This document shows, one piece after another, positions 1-10,772 of a stretch of DNA of 64,000 bases. The notes below the pieces were generated by a model, which was given only the letters and a program-made list of their open reading frames with translations, was not told where the DNA came from and did no database searches. Position 1 is the first letter of the stretch; the number at the start of each line of letters is the position of its first letter. Location: positions 930,001 through 994,000 of the forward strand of contig JADJWD010000007.1 in NCBI GenBank assembly GCA_016716535.1. Reading direction: 5' to 3'. The position numbers and the translations under genes are program-made. The DNA comes from Betaproteobacteria bacterium. Lineage in GTDB: Bacteria; Pseudomonadota; Gammaproteobacteria; Burkholderiales; Burkholderiaceae_C.

Positions 1-444
1 CTCGAACCGCAGCGTTGCGTCGACGAGATGCACCGCGTGCTGGTCGACGACGGCCTGGTATATGCGACGACGCCCTTCATGCAGCAGGTGCACATGGGCG
101 AATATGACTTCACGCGCTTCACGCGTTCGGGGCACCGCTGGTTGTTTCGCGCCTTCGACGAAGTCGGCAGCGGCGTGGCCACCGGGCCGGCCAGCGTTCT
201 GGTGTGGAGCGTCGAGTACTTTTTGATGGCCTGGACCGGCTCGGTGGGCCTGCGTCGCGTCATCAAGGGACTGACGCGCCTGCTGTTCGGCTGGATGACC
301 CTGCTCGATCCGCTGCTGGCGCGGCGCGTGCCGGCCAACGATGCGGCGGGTGGCTTCTTCTTCATCGGCCGGCGCGCCGCGGGGCCCACGCTGAGCGCGC
401 GGGAGATGCTCGGGTACTACCGCGGCGCCGATGCGCTGAAGTGA
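1..444 (+). CDS. SAM-dependent methyltransferase, C-terminal part (5' end outside window)
   Basis: The frame is open from base 1, so the start lies upstream. About 147 residues are visible. They begin inside the end of a class I methyltransferase fold (EMHRVLVDDGLVYATTPF, the usual 'leader makes the report' strand near the end of such domains) and continue with a mostly hydrophobic stretch around the segment WSVEYFLMAWTGSVGLRRVI that could dip into the membrane. The SAM-binding motif is not in the window. It is the first visible gene of a same-strand run of glycan genes, 25 bases before the next start, so sugar or lipid-linked glycan modification is the likely role. The substrate is unknown. 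Confidence 0.7.
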   Translation, partial: LEPQRCVDEMHRVLVDDGLVYATTPFMQQVHMGEYDFTRFTRSGHRWLFRAFDEVGSGVATGPASVLVWSVEYFLMAWTGSVGLRRVIKGLTRLLFGWMTLLDPLLARRVPANDAAGGFFFIGRRAAGPTLSAREMLGYYRGADALK

Positions 445-469
445 CTGCCCCAAGGCTCGTCGCGACCGC

Positions 470-1600
470 ATGCGCATCGTCCTCGTGACTCACTTCTATC
501 CGTCCCATGGCGGCGGGGTCGAGAAGGTGGCCGGCCAGCTTGCCCTGCGCATGGCGGCGGCCGGCCACGACGTGCGCTGGTTTGCCAGCGATACCGACGA
601 GCCGCCCGCTGGTCCCGGTGTGCGTTGTGTACCGATGCGCGCCTTCAACGGCGTCGAACGCACGACGGGCTTTCCTTATCCCCTATGGGGCCCGGGATCG
701 TTGGCCCGCTTGGCCCGCGCGGTGCGCGAGGCCGATGCCGTGCACGTGCACGACTGCATCTACGCCGGCAGCCTGCTTGCCGCCGCCTTCGCGCGAAGGC
801 ACGGCAAGCGCCTGGCCGTGACGCAGCACATCGGCCTGGTGCCGCTACTGCCGCTGCTGCGGCCCGTGCTCGGCGCCGCCAACCGGCTCGGTGCGCGCCT
901 GGTGCTCGAGCGCGCCGCGGGCGTGGCCTTCATCAGCCCGGCCGTGCATCGGTACTTCGAGGCGATCAGCGGCCCGTCGTCCGCTTACCACGACGTCGCC
1001 AACGGCGTGGACCACGAGATGTTCCATCCGGGCGATCTCTCACCGCAGGCGCAGCGTGCCGCACTCGGCTTCGACCCGGCGCGACCGCTGCTGCTGTTCG
1101 TGGGCCGCTTCGTCGCCAAGAAGCGTCTGTGGCTGGTGCGTGCCATGGCGGAGGCGTCACCGGATTGGCAATGGTGCGTGATCGGCCACGGGCCGGAGCA
1201 GCCACAGACCTGGGGTCTGCCCAATGTGCGCGTGTTGCCGCCGATGGCGCAACCGGTGCTGGCCGACTACTACCGCGCCGCCGACCTGCTGGTGCTGCCG
1301 AGCGAAGGCGAGGGGTTTCCGCTCGTGGTTCAGGAGGCCATGGCATGCGGCCTTCCGGCCTGCATCACGGCCGACGTGGCGGCGGGCTCCACCATGCCGC
1401 GATCGCTGTGGCTCGAGCTGCCCGAAGTGCCTGCCGAGACGGCTCGCCACGGGGCGGCCGTGATCGCCAACTGGCTTGCCTTGCCGGGGGCCGAGCGCAC
1501 GGCGAAGCGCGCGGCGTGCGCAGAACACGCGTCGAAGACGTGGCATTGGGATGTTGCCGCCCGGGCGCACCTGTGCTGGCTGCAGGCGGACGGCGCATGA
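470..1600 (+). CDS. Glycosyltransferase family 4 (GT-B fold)
   Basis: This 376-residue protein should transfer a sugar from a nucleotide-sugar donor onto a growing surface glycan at the inner membrane. The N-terminal acceptor domain opens with MRIVLVTHFYPSHGGGVEK, the glycine-rich start typical of GT4 enzymes. The C-terminal donor domain has the LLFVGRFVAKKRL strand and the E-x7-E signature in EGEGFPLVVQEAMACGLP. The start is the first ATG of the open frame. The stop overlaps the next start as ATGA, which suggests translational coupling to the flippase gene. Donor and acceptor sugars cannot be read from sequence. Confidence 0.88.
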   Translation: MRIVLVTHFYPSHGGGVEKVAGQLALRMAAAGHDVRWFASDTDEPPAGPGVRCVPMRAFNGVERTTGFPYPLWGPGSLARLARAVREADAVHVHDCIYAGSLLAAAFARRHGKRLAVTQHIGLVPLLPLLRPVLGAANRLGARLVLERAAGVAFISPAVHRYFEAISGPSSAYHDVANGVDHEMFHPGDLSPQAQRAALGFDPARPLLLFVGRFVAKKRLWLVRAMAEASPDWQWCVIGHGPEQPQTWGLPNVRVLPPMAQPVLADYYRAADLLVLPSEGEGFPLVVQEAMACGLPACITADVAAGSTMPRSLWLELPEVPAETARHGAAVIANWLALPGAERTAKRAACAEHASKTWHWDVAARAHLCWLQADGA

Positions 1601-2934
1601 ACGGCCGTCGGACAAAGGCCGAAGCGAGGCGGGTCCACAGTGCCCTCGACCGGGAGATGTCGCGCGGCATCGTTGTCGTGGCGATCTTCGCTGCTGTGAC
1701 CGGGGTCGCCCGCGTGGGACAGGACGCGGTGATCGCGTGGCGCTTCGGCACTGACTCGATCGTTGATGCCTATTACTTCGCCGTCAATCTGGCCGCTTGG
1801 CCGTTGGCAGTGGCCCTGTCGACGCTAACCATGCTCGTCGTGCCTGCCGATGCCGCGCTGCGGCAGCGGGACCCCGGTGCGGCGATGCAGTTTCGCGGCG
1901 AGTTGCTGGGGGCCGTGTTCTTGACGGCCGTGTTGGCACTGCCCGTGGCCTGGTGGGTCATCGATGTCATCGTGGGCAGCCCTCACAGCGGCCTGCGGCC
2001 CGCTGCCTCGGACCACGCCGCGGCAGGTGTGCCGGCCTTGGCGGCGGTGGTGCCGCTGGGTCTGATCGGCGCGCTTCTTGCGGCCTGGTTGGTGGCAACC
2101 GGCCGGCACCTCGTCACGCTGCTGGAAGCGACGCCATCGATCGTCCTGATCATCGTCGTGCTGGCAGCACCGGGCGGCATGCTTTTCTGGGGCACGATGG
2201 CGGGCGTCGCGGTGCAAGTGGTAGCGATGGCGCTGGCGCTTCGTCTCGCGCGGGAGCTGCCCCGGCCACGCCTGGGCCTGTCCGCGGCCTGGTCCGGCTT
2301 TTCTCGAGGGGCTCTCTTGCTGCTGACCGGCCAGATGCTCTTCGCGCTGATTCCGCTGATGGACCCCTTTTTCGCCTCGCGGTCGGGCGAAGGCGCCGTG
2401 GCTTCCCTCAGCTATGCCAGCAGACTCGTGCTCGGTGTGCAAGGGCTGGCGGGGCTGGCGCTGCAGCGAGCGGGGTTGCCGCTGCTTTCGTCCCTGACGG
2501 CGACGTCGCCTGCCGACTCGCGCCGCGCCGCCTTGCGCTGGGCCGTGGCCGCCGCAGGCGTCGGCGTCTTGATCGGACTGGTGGTTGCTGCGGTGGCCGG
2601 CCCGCTGGTGTCCGCACTGTTCGAGCGCGGCCGCTTCACCGCCGCAGACCGAGAGCAAGTGGCCATGCTGCTGCGCTTCGGCATGCTGCAGATGCCGCCC
2701 TTCCTGGCGGGGCTCGCGCTGGCCACCGCGCTGGCATCGGCGCGCGCAGCGGGCTATCTGGCGCTGGCCGGTGCCGTCGGGTTGTTGGTCAAGCTGATGC
2801 TCAGCGTGTGGCTGGTCGCGCATCTCGGCATGGCGGGGCTGCTGCTAGCCACTGCGCTCATGTACACCGCCACGGCCCTTGTCAGTTGGTTCGCGCTCGT
2901 CAGGCACATGCAACATCCCAAGGCAGCCGCGTAA
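1597..2934 (+). CDS. MurJ/MviN-like lipid-linked oligosaccharide flippase
   Basis: A 445-residue polytopic membrane protein with about a dozen hydrophobic segments. The MOP-superfamily (MviN/MurJ) pattern is visible: RVGQDAVIAWRFGTDSIVDAYYFA near the N-terminus and ALFERGRFTAADREQVAMLL in the second half, the latter close to the MurJ 'xLFERGxFxxxD' motif. MurJ proper is about 510 residues. The shorter length and the setting between glycosyltransferases point to a flippase for a surface-polysaccharide intermediate rather than lipid II. ATG 1597 was chosen because it overlaps the previous stop as ATGA; the frame is open further upstream but there it only mirrors the glycosyltransferase gene. 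Confidence 0.8.
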   Translation: MNGRRTKAEARRVHSALDREMSRGIVVVAIFAAVTGVARVGQDAVIAWRFGTDSIVDAYYFAVNLAAWPLAVALSTLTMLVVPADAALRQRDPGAAMQFRGELLGAVFLTAVLALPVAWWVIDVIVGSPHSGLRPAASDHAAAGVPALAAVVPLGLIGALLAAWLVATGRHLVTLLEATPSIVLIIVVLAAPGGMLFWGTMAGVAVQVVAMALALRLARELPRPRLGLSAAWSGFSRGALLLLTGQMLFALIPLMDPFFASRSGEGAVASLSYASRLVLGVQGLAGLALQRAGLPLLSSLTATSPADSRRAALRWAVAAAGVGVLIGLVVAAVAGPLVSALFERGRFTAADREQVAMLLRFGMLQMPPFLAGLALATALASARAAGYLALAGAVGLLVKLMLSVWLVAHLGMAGLLLATALMYTATALVSWFALVRHMQHPKAAA

Positions 2935-2960
2935 GGCTGGACGCGCAATCGGAGAACCGG

Positions 2961-3659
2961 GTGGAACAAGACCGAATCTGGGACCACTTTCAGACGGCCC
3001 GCGTCGACAGCTTCGACCAGGCCCGCGGGCGCTATGCAGCCATGGCTGCCGAGGCGAGGCGCCGGCGGGGCGGCGACGGCGGCCGGGTTCTGAACATCGG
3101 CATCGGCGCGGGGGGCGTCGAGCGTTTGCTGCTGGCTCGCGGCTGGCGCGTGGCGTCGTTGGATCCGAGTGAAACGGCTGTTGCCGCGCTCGTGCCGTTG
3201 GGCATTGACGCGCGTCGCGGCTATGCGCAGGGCATGTCATTCGACGACGCTTCGTTCGATGTCGTCGTGGCCTCGGAGGTGCTTGAACATATCGAGCCCG
3301 CCACGCGCGCCGAGGTCCTTGCCGAGGTCGCGCGGGTGCTTGTGCCGGGCGGCTGGTTCATCGGCTCCGTTCCCTATCGCGAGGTGCTGGGCGACCAGGA
3401 GGTGATCTGCCCGGACTGTGGCAAGGTCTTCCACCGCTGGGGCCACGTCAGCAGCTTCGACGTGCCGCTGTTGCAGGCCGAACTGGCCCGCGTGTTCGAA
3501 GCCGTGTCGTGCCGGCGGCGCAGTTTCGTCGACTGGACCGCTGCGCGTGCGCCGCTTCCATTCGTCAAGGCGTTGGCGAAGAGCATGCTGGGCCGACTGG
3601 GCGAGCCGATCGCCAACCCCAGCATCCTGTTCGCGGCCCGTCGGCGAGGCGGTCTCTGA
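2961..3659 (+). CDS. Class I SAM-dependent methyltransferase
   Basis: A 232-residue protein with a recognisable SAM-binding core: VLNIGIGAGGVERLLL (motif I), SLDP at the end of strand 2, then FDVVVASEVLEHI and the conserved VLVPGGWFIGSVP (post-I and III regions). It carries a CPDCGKVFHRWGH segment, a zinc-ribbon-like Cys-x2-Cys plus His seen in methyltransferases of glycan clusters. The start is GTG 2961, chosen because GGAG lies at 2951 at proper spacing and no good ATG precedes the SAM motif. It sits between a flippase and a glycosyltransferase, so a sugar is the likely substrate. Confidence 0.8.
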   Translation: MEQDRIWDHFQTARVDSFDQARGRYAAMAAEARRRRGGDGGRVLNIGIGAGGVERLLLARGWRVASLDPSETAVAALVPLGIDARRGYAQGMSFDDASFDVVVASEVLEHIEPATRAEVLAEVARVLVPGGWFIGSVPYREVLGDQEVICPDCGKVFHRWGHVSSFDVPLLQAELARVFEAVSCRRRSFVDWTAARAPLPFVKALAKSMLGRLGEPIANPSILFAARRRGGL

Positions 3660-3670
3660 AGCGGTTCGGC

Positions 3671-4771
3671 GTGGTCGGGCCGCGCGTTTCGATCTTTCTG
3701 CCATCTCTGGCCGGAGGCGGGGCCGAGCGCTCCATTGCCACGGTCGCGAGCGGGCTGGCCGCGCGCGGCGCCCAGGTGTCGCTGGTGCTGGCGAGCGCCC
3801 ATGGGCCGTACATCGAGGCAGTGAATCCGGCGGTCAAGGTGGTCGAACTCGGCGTGCCGTCGATGCTGCGCGCGCTGCCCCGCCTCGTGCGCCACTTGCG
3901 CAATGCGCAGCCTGATGCGTTGCTGGCTGCGATGAGCCACGCCAACGTCGCAGCGGCCCTGGCGCACCGGTTGGCGCGTTCACGGGCGCGCCTGGTGCTC
4001 AGCGAGCGCGTCCACGTGACATCGATGCTGTCCGAGTATCGTGGTGCCAGCATGCGCGCCACCTACGCGCTGATGCGCTGGACTTATCCGTGGGCCGATC
4101 AAGTGGTGGCGGTCTCCGACGGCGTGGCCATCGACTTGAGGCGGCACATCGACATGGCGCCCGAGCGAATCGTTCGGATCTACAACCCCGTCGTCGACGA
4201 GCCGCTGCGGATCCAGGCTCAAGCGACGCCGGCCCACGACTGGCTGAACTCGGCCGAGGTCCCCGTCGTTCTGGCCGCTGGGCGGCTGATCGCGCAAAAG
4301 GACTTCGCCACGCTCATCGACGCCTTCGCGCTTGTGCGCCGCAAGCGCCCGGTGCGGCTGCTGATCCTCGGCGAGGGCGAGTTGCGCGAGTCGCTCCTGG
4401 CACGAGCGGCGCGTCTGGGCGTTGCCGACGACGTGTCCCTGCCCGGCTTCGACAGCGACCCGTTTGCGGCGATGCGCGCGTCGCAGGTCTTCGTGTTGTC
4501 ATCGCGCTTCGAGGGCTTGCCCGGGGTACTGATCCAGGCGATGGCCTGCGGCGCGCGAGTCGTCAGCACCGACTGCCCGAGCGGGCCGCGCGAGATTCTC
4601 GAAGGCGGCCGATGGGGTGCGCTGGTACCGGTCGGCGACGTGGCAGCGCTGAGCTGTGCGATCGAGGCCGCCTTGGACGACCCCGCCCCACCTGACGTGC
4701 GCGAACGCGCCGAAGCGTTCACGGTCGAGAGCGCGGTTGATGGCTATGCCCGAGCCTTGGCGCTCGATTGA
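3671..4771 (+). CDS. Glycosyltransferase family 4
   Basis: A GT-B enzyme of about 366 residues. The N-terminus reads VSIFLPSLAGGGAERSIATV, the classical GGAER start of GT4 enzymes. The donor half has VVLAAGRLIAQKDFATLIDAF, LLILGEGELRESL and SRFEGLPGVLIQAMACG. GTG 3671 is the only start codon just upstream of the first strand and lies 11 bases after the previous stop; the ribosome site is weak, so the start is uncertain. The last 28 bases overlap, tail to tail, the minus-strand TylF-like gene that ends at 4744. It is the last gene of the plus-strand glycan run. Confidence 0.87.
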   Translation: MVGPRVSIFLPSLAGGGAERSIATVASGLAARGAQVSLVLASAHGPYIEAVNPAVKVVELGVPSMLRALPRLVRHLRNAQPDALLAAMSHANVAAALAHRLARSRARLVLSERVHVTSMLSEYRGASMRATYALMRWTYPWADQVVAVSDGVAIDLRRHIDMAPERIVRIYNPVVDEPLRIQAQATPAHDWLNSAEVPVVLAAGRLIAQKDFATLIDAFALVRRKRPVRLLILGEGELRESLLARAARLGVADDVSLPGFDSDPFAAMRASQVFVLSSRFEGLPGVLIQAMACGARVVSTDCPSGPREILEGGRWGALVPVGDVAALSCAIEAALDDPAPPDVRERAEAFTVESAVDGYARALALD

Positions 4772-5546
4772 CCTGGACCGGGCGCACCCGTTGATGACGC
4801 GGTAACGGTCCCCGCGATCAAGAAGCCGCCGCCAGCGGAGAGCCCGACCATCTTTTCGGGCCTGTCGGCGAGGAAGTCGTTCACTGCGCGCGTTGCCCCG
4901 GGGCAGGTCGTGAAGTTGTAGTCGTCGCACACGATGATGCCGCCCGGGCACATGCGCGGGTAGAAGAACTCCAGGCTGGCGCGCGTCGGCTCATAGAGGT
5001 CGACGTCGATGTGGACGAAAGAGAACCGGTGGTCTTCGATCTCGTGGAAGCGTTCGGGCACCCATCCCTTGTAGCTCCTGAAGTGGCCGCGGAACTCCGC
5101 CAGGTTGCGGCGCACGGCCTCCTCGCCGCAGGCGAGCGCGCCCTGGGTCCAGTGGTTGCCGTCGACCGGATTGGGGTTGGACAAGCCTTCGAACGAATCG
5201 AAGAGATGGTGCTGTCGTTGCCCGGCATTGGCGCGCAGGATCAACCACGACATCGCGCCCTGGAACACACCGACCTCCGCTGTGTCGCCGGGTACGGCTG
5301 CCGTCAGGCGCAGCAACTGGCTCACCAAGTATCGACGGTCTGAGTTGTTGCCGTCGAGTTCCTGGAACTTGCGCAGGTAGTCATTGAACGCCGCGTCGTC
5401 CCACCAGGTCATCTGCGGCCACTTAAAGCGGTACTCGGGTAGCAGCAGGCTGGCAATCTTTCGCAGAAGATAGAACCTGCGTAAGAGCGTTCGTTGCCCG
5501 CGTCGCGCCGCGGACGCCGGGGGTGGGGCTGCATCCATAGGGCGAC

Positions 5547-5550
<4 letters not shown>
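4744..5550 (-). CDS. TylF/MycF-type O-methyltransferase
   Basis: A 268-residue protein resembling the macrocin O-methyltransferase (TylF) family, SAM- and metal-dependent enzymes that methylate sugar hydroxyls. Visible features are the motif-I strand DTAEVGVFQGAMSWLILR, HLFDSFEGLS, the acidic cluster FVHIDVDLYEPTRASLEFFY and the CPGGIIVCDDY metal-site region. The GTG start at 5550 overlaps the upstream methyltransferase stop as GTGA; an internal ATG at 5538 is the alternative. It is the last gene of the minus-strand glycan operon. A role in decorating a surface sugar is inferred from family and context. Confidence 0.82.
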
Positions 5551-6403
<853 letters not shown>

Positions 6404-6407
<4 letters not shown>

Positions 6408-8359
6408 GCGCTGGGCTCCACGAGTCCAGCCGAGGCATCACGCCAGGCTTCGAACATCAGCACCGGCCACAGCCGGTAGCCCCAGTCGTTGCGTTCGCTC
6501 AGGTGCTCGTGCCACAGCCGGCGCACCGGCACCGGGTCGATGAGGCCGGCGCGGCGCAGGCGGTCTTCGGACAGCAGATCTTCCGCCCAACCGCGCAGCG
6601 GGCCGCGCAGCCAGGCGTGGATGGGGATGCCGAAGCCCTTCTTCGGCCGCTCGACCAGCGCGCGCGGCACGTAGCGGTCGAGCACCTGGCGCAGCACCCA
6701 CTTGCCCTGGCCGTGGCGCACTTTCTGGTGCAGCGGCAGGCGAAACGCGAACTCGACGATGCGATGGTCCAGCAGCGGCACACGTGTCTCCAGCGAGGCC
6801 GCCATCGCTGCGCGGTCCACCTTCACGAGGATGTCGTCCGGCAGATAACTGCGCGCGTCCAGCAGCATCATGCGCGTCTCGAACGTCCGCAGGGCGGGCG
6901 GTGCTTCGCTGAGGACCGTATGTGGCTGGACGGCGCCTGGCACCGGGCTTGCGCCGTCGGGCCAGAAGGTCACCATCTGGCGATAGACCTCATCGTCGCT
7001 CCTGGCGCTCAGCACCGCCGCCAGCTTGCGCAGCCGGTCGGCCCGATGGCCCTCGCGCAGTTCCGCCGGAAGCCAGCCTGCGACCGGCGCCAGCAGGGCG
7101 CTCCAGGCCTCGGCCGGCAGCGCGCGCAACGCGGCGCCGCAGACGCGCCGCAGTCCGAGCGGCACGCGCGCCACGCCCTGGGCCCAGCGGTAACGGTCAT
7201 AGCCGCCGAAGAGTTCATCGCCAGCGTCGCCCGACAGTGCGACCTTGACGTTGCGCCGCGCAAGCTGGCTGACGAGGAAGGTCGGGATCTGCGACGGATC
7301 GGCGAAGGGCTCGCAGTACATGGTGCCCATGCGCGGGATGAGGCTCAGCGTTTCGTCGGCCGTCACGGTCAGTTCGGTATGCGACGTGCCCAGGTGACGG
7401 GCCACAGCGCGGGCGAAGGCCGACTCGTCGAGTTGCTCGTCGGGCAGGCCGATCGTGAACGTGCGCACCGGCGTGGTGGACAACGCCTGCATCACCGCGA
7501 CCGTCGCCGAAGAGTCGATGCCGCCGGACAGGAACGCCCCCAGCGGCACGTCGGCCACGCGCTGCCCGTCGATCGACTGGCGCAGCAGCTGGTCCAGCGC
7601 TTCCACCGCTTCCGTGTCATCCAGGGCCAGCGGCTGCTGCGCACCGGCGACCGCAGCGTCGAGCACCGACCAGTATGCCGTCGGCGGCAGGTCGGCATCG
7701 GCCGGCTGCTTCAATCGCAGCAGGCTCCCCGGCGGCAGCTTGCGGATGCCGGTGTGGATCGACCAAGGCGCGGGCACGTAGCCCAGCCGCAGCAGCAGTG
7801 ACAGGGCGCCGCGGTCGACGGCGGCGCGGTAGTGTGGATGGGCCTGCAGCGCCTTCAGCTCCGAGCCGAACATCAGCACGCCGCCTTGCACGCCGTAGTA
7901 CAGCGGCTTCTCGCCCAGCCGGTCGCGCACCAGCGTCAGCGTACGTTCCTCGCGGTCCCACAGCGCGAGGGCGAACATGCCGACGGCACGGCGTATTGCC
8001 TCGTCCAGCCCCCACGCCACGAGGGCGGCCAACAGCGTCTCGGTGTCCGAATGGCCGCGCCAGTGCGGAGCGCGCTGTTGCGCCTCCAGTTGCCCGCGCA
8101 GCTCGAGGTGGTTGTAGATCTCACCGTTGAAGGTGATCACCCAGCGCCCATCGGCACTGCACATCGGCTGATGGCCGGCGGGCGAGACATCGACGATGGC
8201 CAGGCGACGATGGACCAGCGCGATGCCCGCCTCGGCGTCGAGCCATTCGCCACGGCCGTCGGGTCCGCGATGCTGCAGGCGGTCGCCCATGGCGCGCGCC
8301 GTCTGCGCATCGTCCGCTCGCAGCGGCGAGGGCGACAAGAAGCCTGCGATGCCGCACAT
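6404..8359 (-). CDS. asnB: Asparagine synthase (glutamine-hydrolysing) family amidotransferase
   Basis: A 651-residue two-domain amidotransferase. The N-terminal glutaminase begins MCGIAGF, with Cys2 as the expected nucleophile, followed by RLAIVD and FNGEIYNH. The synthetase domain has the PP-loop FLSGGIDSSATVAVM that activates a carboxylate with ATP. MCGIAG fixes the start at 8359, since the initiator Met must be removed to free Cys2; the frame is open upstream but has no amidotransferase content. Homologues in polysaccharide clusters often amidate uronic-acid sugars rather than aspartate, and the neighbours here make that possible. The symbol is a family label. Confidence 0.88.
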
Positions 8360-8361
8360 GT

Positions 8362-9510
8362 TCAGTGGGCTCGGGGCCCGGAGGCAACGAGCTCGCGGTA
8401 GAGATCGCCGTGGCGCTGCGCGACGGCGTCGATGTCGAACTCCGACAAGACGCGCTGTCGAGCGCATTCGCCCAGCGCCTGCCTCTGCTCGGCGCCCATG
8501 TCTACCATCGCCACCATCGCCGCCGCCAGCGCGGCGGTGTCGAGCGGGGGCACGGCCAAGCCCGTTTCGCCGACGACAAAGGGAGAGTCGCCGACGTTGG
8601 TTACTACGCAAGGCAGGGCGCAGCTCATCGCCTCGCCCACCGAGTTGGAGAATGCCTCGATGCGCGACGACGAAGACACGTAGACATCGAGCGCAGACAG
8701 CAGCGACGCCACGTCGCGTCGTTCGCCGAGCAGGTGCACGTGGTCACCCAGACGGGCATTCGCGATCTCACGAAGCAGCGCTTCGTTGTTCGGTTCGACA
8801 CCCGTTCCTGCCAGTACGAACCGCGTCCGGCCTCGCGCTTCGTGCACCTCGCGCGCTGCTCGCACGAAGCCCGCATGATCCTTCGATGGGTGGTAGCGGG
8901 CGAATAGGCCGAAGACGACGACATCGTCGCCGACCCCCCAACTAGCGCGCCAGCGGCTGCGCTCGCTGGCATCCGGGGCAAACGATGCCGTGTCGAAGCC
9001 GTTGGGCAGATACAGCGCCTGCCGCGTATCGAAGCCGAAGTCGCGATGCTCCTGCAAGCTGGCGCGGGAGTTGAAGAGCAGGCGGTCCGGTCGCGACGAG
9101 ACCCACCTGTTCAGGTAGATGCCGATGCGCGCGAACGCGTTCTCGCCGGCCAGCGAGGGCAGCGACTGGCGAACGCTCCACACCAGCGGCACCTTGGGGT
9201 TCACCGCAGTACGCGCCAGCGCGGCGCCCAGGTTCCCGTGGTACATCCAGCCGTGGATGAGATCGGGCGCGTAACGTCGCGCAATTGCCGCCAGCTGGAC
9301 GCCGCCGCTCAGGATCGGCAGGCCACCCAGGAAGTTCAGCTGCTCTACCGTTGCACCCGTGGCGCGCATGGGTTCGGCCAGCGGACCCGTCGGCAGCATC
9401 GCCACCACGCGTTGCTGAGCGCCAGAAAGCGCTTTGGAGCCCAACAGCTTGAGGAGCATGCGTTCGGCGCCGCCGACACCAAGCGCCGTGATGACATGCA
9501 GCACCCGCAT
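8362..9510 (-). CDS. Glycosyltransferase family 4
   Basis: A GT4 enzyme of about 382 residues. It opens with MRVLHVITALGVGGAERML, the usual N-terminal GGAER pattern, and has the donor-domain strand VVVFGLFARYHPSKDH, FVLAGTG, and the E-x7-E region SSRIEAFSNSVGEAMSCALP. I chose ATG 9510 because it places the canonical first strand at residue 2; a GTG at 9555 would add 15 residues. Two bases separate its stop from the asnB-like start. Product specificity is unknown. Confidence 0.87.
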   Translation of the reverse strand: MRVLHVITALGVGGAERMLLKLLGSKALSGAQQRVVAMLPTGPLAEPMRATGATVEQLNFLGGLPILSGGVQLAAIARRYAPDLIHGWMYHGNLGAALARTAVNPKVPLVWSVRQSLPSLAGENAFARIGIYLNRWVSSRPDRLLFNSRASLQEHRDFGFDTRQALYLPNGFDTASFAPDASERSRWRASWGVGDDVVVFGLFARYHPSKDHAGFVRAAREVHEARGRTRFVLAGTGVEPNNEALLREIANARLGDHVHLLGERRDVASLLSALDVYVSSSSRIEAFSNSVGEAMSCALPCVVTNVGDSPFVVGETGLAVPPLDTAALAAAMVAMVDMGAEQRQALGECARQRVLSEFDIDAVAQRHGDLYRELVASGPRAH

Positions 9511-9565
9511 CTGAAGATTCTGGGTTATTGCCGCCCGCGCCGAGACGGGCCGCACTTCGCTGAGT

Positions 9566-10768
9566 TCAGTCCCGCTCCCACGGCGGGACGTAGCGGCCGG
9601 GAAGGCGCGTGCAGTCGAGCGTCAGCTGCCCTTGCCGCACCGTGTGCACTTCGCCTATCACCGATGGATTGATCGCCCGAAAGTACTTGAAGTAGACGCC
9701 GCCGGCCTCGTTGATGAAAAGACTGGTGTCCGAGTACGCATAGTGACGAACAAACGCGCCGTCGCTGGCCAGCCGCGTATGCGCGCTGCCGGCCGGAAAG
9801 TAGCGCGGGCAATGCCGTTCGACGCGTTCGAAGACGTCGTCCAGCTCGGGGGCCACGGGCTTGCGTGGTTCCACGACCTGGCGGGCACGGACGGGCTCGA
9901 CGGCGCAAAACCAGAAGCCGTCCTCGACCGGCTGTTGCGACCGCATGTTGAAGGGCGTTCCGCCGACGGTTGCGGCCACAAAGTCGCAGTGCCTTGCCAG
10001 CGGTTGCAGGCTCTGCTCGCGCAAGATGCGTTGCATCGCCTCGCCGGCGGCGGCGAGCGGCTGATCGTCCTTGGCGCGCGCGATGCGGGCCGCGTTGAAC
10101 AACACGTACTTCGGCAAGGGGCTGTTCAGCAGCGCCTGCAGCTTTTCGTGCTCGGGCGTGCCCGGCACGATGTCGCGTTGCCCGGTGATGTTCGCCCAAC
10201 GCGATAGCGGGTGCATCTGCGGCACGAGGATCGAGTATGAGATGAAGCCGATCGTCAGGAACACGGCCGGCTTGTCCTGCAGCGGCGTCTTCGCCAGGGT
10301 CATGCCGGGGCCGTCGCGCCAGGGGCGCAGGCCCCAGAGGTTCGGCTCGTACGTCATCCACACCGCCCACCCCTGAAGGGCGATCGCCCCGACGATGACC
10401 GTGTTGCGCATCGCCTGCGTCGCCGGCAGCCGCCCCGCCGCGACGACGACCAGTGGCCCGACCACCATCAGAGCCCACATGAAGTAGCGGCCATTGCCCG
10501 ACAGGAAGGTCCACAGGTAGAAGGTGAGGAACAGGCCGATCAGCAGCCGCCACTGAACCGCAGTGAGGAGCCCGCTGGGCGCGTGCAAGCGTCCGCGAGG
10601 CGCCTTGCCAAGCGCCATGCCGGCCGCGGCCACGACGAGGAAAACGATAAGCAGAGGGAATCGCCAGTCCGGCGCATGGGCCTCCAGGTACAGGCCGACG
10701 ACCGGGTCGCCCAGCAGCAGCGGCCGCAGCAAGCCGTCGCTCCAACTGTCCGGAATGAAGCGCAGCAT
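9566..10768 (-). CDS. Membrane protein, C-terminal half of a probable frameshifted GT-C-like protein
   Basis: 400 residues. The first ~140 hold several membrane segments (WRFPLLIVFLVVAAAGMAL, RLLIGLFLTFYLWTFLSGN, YFMWALMVVGPLVVVAAG, NTVIVGAIALQGWAVWM). The rest is a soluble domain with several Cys and His residues that I do not recognise. The ATG lies four bases after the TGA of the upstream membrane gene. Skipping one base at 10775 would join the two frames and give one protein of about 655 residues, a normal size for multi-membrane-spanning GT-C-like glycan proteins. Either the gene is broken or misread here, or these are two coupled genes. Confidence 0.6.
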   Translation of the reverse strand: MLRFIPDSWSDGLLRPLLLGDPVVGLYLEAHAPDWRFPLLIVFLVVAAAGMALGKAPRGRLHAPSGLLTAVQWRLLIGLFLTFYLWTFLSGNGRYFMWALMVVGPLVVVAAGRLPATQAMRNTVIVGAIALQGWAVWMTYEPNLWGLRPWRDGPGMTLAKTPLQDKPAVFLTIGFISYSILVPQMHPLSRWANITGQRDIVPGTPEHEKLQALLNSPLPKYVLFNAARIARAKDDQPLAAAGEAMQRILREQSLQPLARHCDFVAATVGGTPFNMRSQQPVEDGFWFCAVEPVRARQVVEPRKPVAPELDDVFERVERHCPRYFPAGSAHTRLASDGAFVRHYAYSDTSLFINEAGGVYFKYFRAINPSVIGEVHTVRQGQLTLDCTRLPGRYVPPWERD

Positions 10769-10772
10769 CGAT

